37,443 nucleotides of DNA from Candidatus Binatia bacterium (GTDB taxonomy: Bacteria; Desulfobacterota; Binatia; Bin18): the NCBI GenBank assembly GCA_022824615.1, contig JAJDZM010000288.1, positions 1 to 37,443 of the forward strand, written 5' to 3'. Below, one piece after another: positions 31,903 through 37,443 of this stretch. Each line of letters begins with the position of its first letter. Position 1 is the stretch's first letter. Below the pieces are notes generated by a model that searched no databases, was not told where the DNA came from, and worked only from the letters and a program-made list of their open reading frames with translations. The translations under genes and the position numbers were made by a program.

Positions 31903-32757
31903 TCAACTATGGTGCTCAATCCGTGAGTCCGCTTTTAGCTTGACCCCCAGGGCGTAGGCCTCCCGTTTGGGGATCTGGCATGCCTCGCTCACCGAGCGCG
32001 CGGCCTCTTTCACACCAACCCCGTCCGCCAAGAGCTGCTGCATCAGTGCTACCGGGGATTGTTCTGGAGCGTCCCCCTCCTTCCCGTCCCAGCCCTCAAC
32101 CACGAGTGCAACTTCACCTTTGACCGGCCGGTTGTGGAACGCGCTGCAAACCGCGCTGATGGGTCCGCGCAGGATTTCCTCGAACTGCTTGGTCAGCTCC
32201 CGGCCAACCACGACGCGACGATCTCCGAAAATATGCGCAAGGTCAGCCAGGGTGCTCAACAGACGGTGCGGAGACTCGTAAAAAATGATCGATCGCTTCT
32301 CGTGGCGGAGTTCCCGTAACGCTCTTTGGCGCTGGCCCTTCTTTGTCGGCAAAAACCCTTCAAAAGCGAAACGAGCGGTCGGCAAACCGCCTACACTCAT
32401 CAACGCGGTCAGCATGGAGGGACCGGGAATAGGCACGACCGGGATGTCGGCCTCAACGGCACCCTTGACCAAACGATAGCCTGGGTCGGAGATGCATGGA
32501 GTGCCGGCATCACTGACCAGGGCAATGTTTTTGCCCGCCAGCAAGGTTTCAATGAGTACGGGGGCTTTGGTTGATTCGCTGTGATCGTGATAGCTCGTCA
32601 GCGGAGTCGTAATCCCATAGTGCGTCAGAAGCTTGCGCGTATGGCGGGTGTCTTCTGCCGCAATCAGGTCAACTTCCTTGAGGAGCCGCAACGCCCGGAG
32701 GGTGATGTCCTCTAAGTTGCCGATGGGCGTGGCGACAATGTAGAGCGTGCCAGCCAC
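31903..32757 (-). CDS. rsmI: 16S rRNA (cytidine1402-2'-O)-methyltransferase
   Basis: A 284-residue RsmI that 2'-O-methylates C1402 in the decoding centre of 16S rRNA. Near-universal blocks are GTLYIVATPIGNLEDITLRAL, AAEDTRHTRKLLTHYGI, LVSDAGTPCISDPGYRLV, IPIPGPSMLTAL (as VPIPGPSMLTALMS), FEGFLPTKKGQR and IIFYESPHRL. The GTG at 32757 is chosen because it gives the standard N-terminus and sits one base after the nadE stop; an ATG at 32781 inside nadE is possible. Co-transcribed with nadE. Confidence 0.95.
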   Translation of the reverse strand: MAGTLYIVATPIGNLEDITLRALRLLKEVDLIAAEDTRHTRKLLTHYGITTPLTSYHDHSESTKAPVLIETLLAGKNIALVSDAGTPCISDPGYRLVKGAVEADIPVVPIPGPSMLTALMSVGGLPTARFAFEGFLPTKKGQRQRALRELRHEKRSIIFYESPHRLLSTLADLAHIFGDRRVVVGRELTKQFEEILRGPISAVCSAFHNRPVKGEVALVVEGWDGKEGDAPEQSPVALMQQLLADGVGVKEAARSVSEACQIPKREAYALGVKLKADSRIEHHS

Positions 32758-32758
32758 G

Positions 32759-33580
32759 TCACCGGCCCCAGTCGCGGGCATACCGAAAATCACGATCAAT
32801 CGTGCGCTGAGAGACCTTGGCAATGACCGGGAGGCGACGCTTGTACTGCGAGTTCATGATCCGGCGCGCAATCTGATCGACGAAGTCGGCTTGAAACCCC
32901 TCGGCCAGCAATTCTTGCCGGGAGTAGCGCTGGTCGACCAGGAGGTATAACAACTCATCAACCTCCTGATAGGAAAATCCCAACTCTTGCTCATCGGTCT
33001 GCCCCGTCCACAGATCCGCGGAGGGCTGTTTGGTCACAACCGGCTCTGGCACGCCGACACAATCGGACAAAGCCCAGACTTGGGTCTTATACAAATCGCC
33101 CAGAGGATTGATGGCCGAGGCCATATCGCCAAACAGCGTTCCATAGCCCAGCAGCAGTTCGGTTTTATTACTCGTGCCCAGTACGAGCGCGTTCCAGCGG
33201 GCCGAGTGGTCATACAGAATGGTCATGCGCTCGCGGGCCATTTTATTGCCGCGGCGCATATTGTCAGCATCGGGGAATTTGGCGAAGTACGCGTCCACCT
33301 GAGCTGAAATATCAACCGTGATCGATGCGGTCCCGGTGGCGGCAATTACCAAGTCGGCATGCTCGATACTCTCTTTGCTTGACGTTTTATACGGCATTTT
33401 CAAGGCCAGTACATTGTCTGGACCTAGGGCCGCAGCCGCCAGACACGTGCTGAGGGCAGAGTCCACCCCACCCGAGAGGCCCACGACCACCCGCTTGAGG
33501 CCGACCTTATGGACTTCGTTGATAATGAAGGCGGACAGGACGTGCCGGAGGAGTTCCGGATTGGCTGGAATGCGACTCAT
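32759..33580 (-). CDS. nadE: NH3-dependent NAD+ synthetase
   Basis: A 273-residue NAD synthase that amidates deamido-NAD+ with ammonia after ATP activation. The PP-loop [60 protein letters not shown] and [18 protein letters not shown] are classic. It has no glutaminase domain, so it is the short ammonia-dependent form. The ATG at 33580 has AAGGTG seven bases upstream; a GTG at 33586 is also in frame. It leads into rsmI. Confidence 0.95.
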   Translation of the reverse strand: MSRIPANPELLRHVLSAFIINEVHKVGLKRVVVGLSGGVDSALSTCLAAAALGPDNVLALKMPYKTSSKESIEHADLVIAATGTASITVDISAQVDAYFAKFPDADNMRRGNKMARERMTILYDHSARWNALVLGTSNKTELLLGYGTLFGDMASAINPLGDLYKTQVWALSDCVGVPEPVVTKQPSADLWTGQTDEQELGFSYQEVDELLYLLVDQRYSRQELLAEGFQADFVDQIARRIMNSQYKRRLPVIAKVSQRTIDRDFRYARDWGR

Positions 33581-33654
33581 GCTCACTCACCTTTTGTCAC
33601 GCACATCACGGCCAGAGACACACAGGGCAGCCGTCCCGTCCGGGCAGCACGCGC

Positions 33655-34437
33655 TTAGCCCATCAACCCAGGGTTGGCTCCGCCGTCTATGGTGATATTG
33701 GCACCGTGAATAAAGGCCGCACGCGCGGAGGAGAGGAACAGGATCAGATCCGCGACTTCCTCCGCTTCGCCAACGCGGCCCAGCGGGGTCATTTTGCGGA
33801 GGGTTTCTTCAGGGCTGCCGCCTCCCTGGCTGAAGACGGAGGCAAACTTCTGGAGCCGTTCGGTCAGAATCGGGCCGGGGTTGATGCCAACGACACGAAC
33901 TCCATGCTGTGCCCCTTCGGCAGCCAGGGCTTTGGTAAAATGGTTGAGCGCCGCATTAGCCGCGCCACCGACCATATAGTTGGCTATGGGCCGCAGGCCG
34001 CCGGTTCCAATAATATTCACCATAACGCCGCTGCCCTGCTGCTGCATGTGCGGAAAGACCTCACGCGCCATCCGCACATAGCCAAAGAACTTGAGTGTCC
34101 AGTCCTCCGTCCAGTCCTCATCCGAGATGTCAAGAAACGGGCCGGGCCGGGCACTGCCGGCATTGTTTACCAGAATGTCTATCCGTCCGAACTCTTCCCG
34201 ACAGCGCGCCACCACGTTTTTGATCGCCTCGGCCTGGGTGAGGTCGGCCTGCATGGCGATGAGGCGTCCACGCCCCACACCTTGGGCCAGTGCGACGGTC
34301 TCGTCCAGGGCCTCCGAGCCCCGGGCGCAAATAAGGACAGCCTCACCTTCAGCGAGAAAGCCCAGCGCGGCGGCCCGACCTATGCCTTTGCTGCCACCGG
34401 TTACGAGCACGACTTTGTTTTCGAGTTCGAGTTGCAT
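33655..34437 (-). CDS. Atypical short-chain dehydrogenase/reductase
   Basis: A 260-residue Rossmann-fold SDR with the cofactor motif TGGSKGIG near the N-terminus, NNAG at ~90, and a C-terminal GANITIDGG. The active-site region reads IIGTGGLRPIANYMVGGAANAALNHFTK as it runs (around residues 142-170): no YxxxK pair is present and the usual serine position is not conserved. It may therefore bind NAD(P)H without the standard chemistry, or use another mechanism. It starts eight bases after the DUF35 protein's stop, suggesting shared function on acyl-CoA substrates. Confidence 0.83.
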   Translation of the reverse strand: MQLELENKVVLVTGGSKGIGRAAALGFLAEGEAVLICARGSEALDETVALAQGVGRGRLIAMQADLTQAEAIKNVVARCREEFGRIDILVNNAGSARPGPFLDISDEDWTEDWTLKFFGYVRMAREVFPHMQQQGSGVMVNIIGTGGLRPIANYMVGGAANAALNHFTKALAAEGAQHGVRVVGINPGPILTERLQKFASVFSQGGGSPEETLRKMTPLGRVGEAEEVADLILFLSSARAAFIHGANITIDGGANPGLMG

Positions 34438-34445
34438 GCAACGCT

Positions 34446-34862
34446 CTATACCGGACGAAATTTGGGAATCTTGACCCCAGGTTCGTGTTCAACAAAGACG
34501 ACCTCGACCGGCATATCCATCCTGATCGCATCGTTGTCGATATCGATCAGACTGGTCACCATAATGAGGTCGGCATCTTCGTCCAATTGCACCTGCGCCA
34601 CGTTATACGGCACCTTTTCATTCGCGGCCGGATGGACCGGGTGGACAATAATGGTCCACGAAAACACTTTGCCTCTGCCGCTCATTTGCACCCATTCGTG
34701 CTCCAGAGCATTACAGTGCGGGCACATGGGTTTGGGCAGCCAACGAAACCACTGGCAGGCGGTACAGCGCTGTATCAGCAGTTCACCGCGATTACAGCCA
34801 TTCCAGAACTCTTCGTCGTCTATGTTCGGTACTGGGCGAGGAAAATTTATTGCGTCGGGCAT
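34446..34862 (-). CDS. Zn-ribbon / OB-fold protein (DUF35 family)
   Basis: A 138-residue protein of the DUF35 family. The N-terminal zinc ribbon is CTACQW...CPHCNA (residues ~33-50), followed by an OB-fold (KVFSWTIIVHPVHP, VPYNVAQVQLDED, MDMPVEVVFVEHE). Known members partner thiolase-like enzymes and hydratases acting on acyl-CoA, for example in steroid or fatty-acid degradation. The ATG at 34862 follows AAGGAGT. It precedes the atypical SDR by eight bases. No thiolase is in the window, so the partner is unknown. Confidence 0.88.
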   Translation of the reverse strand: MPDAINFPRPVPNIDDEEFWNGCNRGELLIQRCTACQWFRWLPKPMCPHCNALEHEWVQMSGRGKVFSWTIIVHPVHPAANEKVPYNVAQVQLDEDADLIMVTSLIDIDNDAIRMDMPVEVVFVEHEPGVKIPKFRPV

Positions 34863-34882
34863 GCAGCGTTACTCCTTATGCG

Positions 34883-35131
34883 CTAGGCCGCTTTCTCCAG
34901 TCTCTGCTCGTTTTGAATGAGTACGGTCGGATTCGCATCTGTCCGAGGAATCGGCAGCCCTTGTTCCCGTAAGAGAGCCAGGTGCTCTTCCATTCCCCAC
35001 TTGGCTTTATACAAGCAGTCTTCAATCGAATGCCCGACCCCGGTGAAGCCTTCAAGAGTAGGAGAGTAAAAGCCAAAGAAAGATGGATCACTGGTTGCCT
35101 CAATCACCAAGGAGTACTGAATCTCTAGCAT
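34883..35131 (-). CDS. hicB: HicB-like antitoxin
   Basis: An 82-residue protein with the HicB partial RNase H-like fold: YSLVIEATSDPSFFGFYSPTL followed by GFTGVGHSIEDCLYKAKWGM and LALLREQGLPIP. It has no obvious extra DNA-binding domain, as in short HicB forms. It begins 7 bases after the hicA stop and should neutralise the HicA toxin by covering its active site. Confidence 0.8.
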   Translation of the reverse strand: MLEIQYSLVIEATSDPSFFGFYSPTLEGFTGVGHSIEDCLYKAKWGMEEHLALLREQGLPIPRTDANPTVLIQNEQRLEKAA

Positions 35132-35138
35132 CGTTCTG

Positions 35139-35327
35139 TCACTTTTTTAGCCCAGCGGCCTTCAGAATTGCATTGCACGTTCCCGTGGGCACTTCCCTTG
35201 AGCCATGATAATCAACGCGAACCAATCTATCCAGACCATGTTTTGCATAGTAGCGGACAGACCCTTTCTCTTTCACGAGCCGAAAGCCATTCTGCTCTAA
35301 GCGCCGAACCAGTTCACTGAACTTCAC
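35139..35327 (-). CDS. hicA: HicA-like toxin (mRNA interferase)
   Basis: A 62-residue double-stranded-RNA-binding-like protein. SELVRRLEQNGFRLVKEKGS and the catalytic histidine region VDYHGSREVPTGT with the ending NAILKAAGLKK match HicA toxins, which cleave mRNA in a ribosome-independent way. The order toxin then antitoxin with 7 bases between is the typical hicAB layout. The frame is intact, so the pair is probably functional. Confidence 0.85.
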   Translation of the reverse strand: MKFSELVRRLEQNGFRLVKEKGSVRYYAKHGLDRLVRVDYHGSREVPTGTCNAILKAAGLKK

Positions 35328-35365
35328 TCAAGCCTTCCCTGACTATTCCTCTCGGATATGTCGCG

Positions 35366-36226
35366 TCACCCGAACGTCGCAATCAGCTTTGCGTAGCCTT
35401 CGAGCACCGGCCACTGCGCGTCAGGCTGGTCCGGCTCAATAAGAAAGAGGACGCGATTTGCGCCAACGCTCAGCAGTTCCTGAATGCGGCTTTCTACCGA
35501 GTTCTCTCCGGCAAACGCCTCTCCGGTAATAACGCTCAGGTCAAACTGCTCCATAGAGCGTCCATACTGCTCCATCTGTTCGCGAATCGTAGCGAGTCCG
35601 CTGGCGAGGTCTGGTCGATCAATCGGAATCCAGCCATCACAGTATTCGGCAATTCGCCTGGGCGACCACTTCGAGTCCGCTCCCATTAGAATCGGCGGGC
35701 CGCCCGCTTGTACCGGCTTGGGCCAGCACCAGATGGGATCAAAGTCAACAAACTGGCCGTGAAATTCTGCCTCGTCCCTGGTCCAGATTTCTCGGATGGC
35801 CAGCACCCGTTCGCGGGTCTGCTTCCAGCGATCCTTGAACGCGATCCCGTGATCGCCCATCTCCTCGGCATTCCAGCCCGCACCAATACCAAACAGGAAA
35901 CGACCGTTGGACACCCGGTCCAGGCAAGCCGTGCTCTTGGCCAGATTAATGGGGTTGTGCTCCGGTACCAGACAGACCGACGTTCCAATCTTGAGCGTAC
36001 TGGTCACCGCCGCGGCTGCGGTCAACCCGACAAAGGGGTCGTAGAACTCGCTGTAATACATGGGGAGTTCCCCGCCCAGTGGAAACGGCGTCTTGCGGCT
36101 GGTGGGAATATGCGAATGCTCTCCAAAGAACAGGGACTCGAAGCCACTCTCTTCGGCCCAACGCGCCAGGTCTGCGGGTTGGATGGTGTAATGCGTTGGA
36201 ATCGTTACCAGACCAAAATCTGCCAT
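35366..36226 (-). CDS. LLM-class (luciferase-like) F420-dependent oxidoreductase
   Basis: A 286-residue TIM-barrel protein of the bacterial luciferase-like family, closest in look to the F420-dependent groups. ARWAEESGFESLFFGEHSHIPTS, the LKIGTSVCLVPEHNPINLAKS strand, GRFLFGIGAGWNAEEM, RERVLAIREIWTRDEAEFHG and PPILMGADSKWSPRRIAEY are typical. The ATG at 36226 is preceded by GGGAGAGAG. If it uses F420 the organism must make that cofactor; FMN use cannot be excluded. The substrate is unknown and it stands alone between hicAB and fmdB-like genes. Confidence 0.87.
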   Translation of the reverse strand: MADFGLVTIPTHYTIQPADLARWAEESGFESLFFGEHSHIPTSRKTPFPLGGELPMYYSEFYDPFVGLTAAAAVTSTLKIGTSVCLVPEHNPINLAKSTACLDRVSNGRFLFGIGAGWNAEEMGDHGIAFKDRWKQTRERVLAIREIWTRDEAEFHGQFVDFDPIWCWPKPVQAGGPPILMGADSKWSPRRIAEYCDGWIPIDRPDLASGLATIREQMEQYGRSMEQFDLSVITGEAFAGENSVESRIQELLSVGANRVLFLIEPDQPDAQWPVLEGYAKLIATFG

Positions 36227-36263
36227 ACCTCTCTCCCTTCATATGACTTTCCTTGAATGAACC

Positions 36264-36296
36264 ACAAAACAAAAAGGGCGGCCGTGCGGTCGCCCC
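36264..36296 (-). terminator. Rho-independent terminator of the FmdB-like gene
   Basis: On the minus strand GGGCGACC and GGCCGCCC form an 8-bp stem (one G-U pair) around GCAC, followed by TTTTTGTTTT. It lies about 20 bases past the stop of the FmdB-like gene and before the LLM gene. Confidence 0.75.
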
Positions 36297-36317
36297 TTCA
36301 GTACGGCTGCCATCACC

Positions 36318-36860
36318 TTAGTGCGCATGCGCCGGCTGCTTCTTCTTTTGCTTCCCCTGCCCGTGGCTATGGGAATGGGCATGGTCGTGCGAGTGCCCTT
36401 TTGCCTGCGCGTGCCCGTGGAGCCGGAAGTTGGTGTCATGACTGTGCGTATGTCCGTGGTCGTGATCGTGCCCGTGCGTTGCCGGTGCATAGGTCGGCTG
36501 TTTGAGCCCGCGCTGTTTGCGGACTTCCGTTGCCCGGGCAACGGAGTCGTCAAACTCGCCGCCCTTGCCTGCGGCGTGCGCGGCAAAGCGTTTGACCGAA
36601 TACTCATCCATGTGGCAGGACAACGGGATCTGCGAGTGCTGCATGCACAGGGGCCGTGGATCACGCGAGTTCTGGCGCGAGGCGGTCACCGGGTCATAGG
36701 GTTCCCCGCTCACGCCATGAGAAATGGCAAAAGAGGAGACAATCCGGGGAGCCTTTCTGCCACAGTCCGGACAGGGCTTTTTCGTCTGTGCCTCGCCCAG
36801 GGAGCAAAGTTCTTCAAAGACGCTGTCACAGGGCGGGCAGTGGTATTCGTAGAGTGGCAT
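36318..36860 (-). CDS. FmdB-type zinc-ribbon protein with histidine-rich tail
   Basis: A 180-residue protein. The first ~50 residues are an FmdB-type regulatory zinc ribbon: MPLYEYHCPPCDSVFEELC, then KPCPDCGRKAPRI, giving two CxxC pairs. The middle (60-125) is hydrophilic, with CMQHSQIPLSCHMDEYS carrying further Cys and His. From residue ~128 the chain becomes dominated by His in HGHDHDHGHTHSHD- and GHSHDHAHSHSHG-type runs before a Lys-rich end. Such tails bind nickel, zinc or cobalt in metallochaperones. It is rare on an FmdB protein. A role in metal storage is inferred. The ATG at 36860 follows AGAGGA. Confidence 0.82.
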   Translation of the reverse strand: MPLYEYHCPPCDSVFEELCSLGEAQTKKPCPDCGRKAPRIVSSFAISHGVSGEPYDPVTASRQNSRDPRPLCMQHSQIPLSCHMDEYSVKRFAAHAAGKGGEFDDSVARATEVRKQRGLKQPTYAPATHGHDHDHGHTHSHDTNFRLHGHAQAKGHSHDHAHSHSHGQGKQKKKQPAHAH

Positions 36861-36888
36861 GCTGACATATCCTCTTTACCTCATGGCT

Positions 36889-37443
36889 TTACTCAATGGC
36901 GGTTGGCGCGTGGGGCAGTTCATCCCAGTCTTCCGGGTCGTGCGAGATCCAGACCGTACACTCGTGCAGGTCCCGAATGGCCCGCAGGCGTTGAATGGAT
37001 AACGACGAAGTTGCAGGATCGGTGTCCAGCGGCATCCCGGACAGGGTGTTGAATTGTTCGCGCAGATGGAGCGTATCGCCAACCAAGAGGAGGGAACGAT
37101 TCGGCAGGCGCACATGCAGTGAGCTTTCCCCAGGGGTATGCCCCGGAGTTTTCAGCATATGCAGGCTGCCGTCCCCAAAAATGTCGAAATCACCGTTGAG
37201 CTCCAGCCACTGAAAGCCCCGCGTGGGCACTATATCCTTGAACACAAACACATCGCGCAGGTGGGGCTCCGGCCAGTAGGCGTAGCGCAACTCGTCCTGC
37301 ATGATGATGAAGGTCGCGTTGGGAAAGGCGTGCATATAGCCCGTGTGGTCGAGATGCAGATGGGAGAGCAGGACATACTTGATATCCGACATCTTGTAGC
37401 CGAGCGCCTGAATCTGCCGGTCGAGCAGCATCTCCTTGGGATA
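36889..37443 (-). CDS. MBL-fold metallo-hydrolase (AHL-lactonase-like), 5' end outside window
   Basis: A metallo-beta-lactamase-fold protein, partial at its N-terminus: the frame is still open at the window end and the first visible residues (LLDRQIQALGYKMSDIKYVLL) are internal in family alignments. The metal-binding HLHLDH at SHLHLDHTG is intact, followed by TPGHTPGE and GDTLH with the next ligands and a C-terminal ISHDPEDWDELP. The layout is that of N-acyl-homoserine-lactone lactonase-like enzymes, which open lactone rings. Other hydrolase substrates are possible. Confidence 0.85.
   Translation of the reverse strand, partial: YPKEMLLDRQIQALGYKMSDIKYVLLSHLHLDHTGYMHAFPNATFIIMQDELRYAYWPEPHLRDVFVFKDIVPTRGFQWLELNGDFDIFGDGSLHMLKTPGHTPGESSLHVRLPNRSLLLVGDTLHLREQFNTLSGMPLDTDPATSSLSIQRLRAIRDLHECTVWISHDPEDWDELPHAPTAIE

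Noticed and set aside
33706..34920. Plus-strand open frame of 404 codons over the SDR and DUF35 genes
   Set aside because: The minus-strand genes have clear family motifs and ribosome-binding sites; the plus frame has neither.

Overview
The window looks like a chromosomal segment of an uncultured, high-GC, Gram-negative bacterium. An outer-membrane TonB-dependent receptor and several lipobox proteins point to a diderm. The mix of cyclase, HsaA-type acyl-CoA dehydrogenase-like, amidohydrolase, luciferase-like F420-type, DUF35/SDR and UGSC genes resembles Entotheonella/Tectomicrobia- or Binatota-like lineages. That taxonomic guess is inference from gene content only. No rRNA, tRNA, CRISPR array, prophage or intact insertion sequence was seen.

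Region 1-4433 starts with a decayed AAA/DUF4143 ATPase remnant, then a SHOCT lipoprotein, a cyclase-family enzyme, a small membrane protein and a flavin monooxygenase-like gene. Region 4592-10196 is a plus-strand run: HCCA-isomerase-like protein, membrane-anchored protein, MFS transporter, a conserved unknown protein, a UGSC selenoprotein and a PLP-dependent decarboxylase. The selenoprotein is the most interesting element. Its gene (8219-8761) has an in-frame TGA at 8498-8500 followed by Gly-Ser-Cys, a bacterial SECIS-like stem-loop directly after the TGA, and a 14-nt overlap with the decarboxylase gene. A relic of a second UGSC gene survives at 16904-16999.

Region 10339-16870 has a tiny membrane protein, a three-domain nuclease/exonuclease/helicase with an unknown partner gene, an AI-2E-type permease, an ankyrin lipoprotein and a DUF1579-like protein. 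The nuclease-helicase gene carries two in-frame arrays of a 9-nt palindromic repeat.

Region 17070-30624 is a late cobalamin assembly and uptake locus. It holds cobU, cobS, cobT, cobO, a BtuF/BtuC/BtuD importer, cbiB, cobC, a TonB receptor (btuB) behind a cobalamin riboswitch, cobB/cbiA and cobQ, plus a Nudix gene. Together these cover a,c-diamidation, adenosylation, amidation, aminopropanol attachment and nucleotide-loop assembly. No corrin-ring methyltransferase is present, so ring synthesis is encoded elsewhere or corrinoids are scavenged.

Region 30621-37443 is minus-strand and mixed: amidohydrolase, rsmI, nadE, an atypical SDR with a DUF35 zinc-ribbon protein, a hicAB toxin-antitoxin pair, an LLM-class oxidoreductase, an FmdB-type zinc ribbon with a histidine-rich tail, and a metallo-beta-lactamase-fold hydrolase cut by the window edge. 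Dispersed GC-rich palindromes lie in intergenic gaps, and related sequence has entered the cobB coding region.
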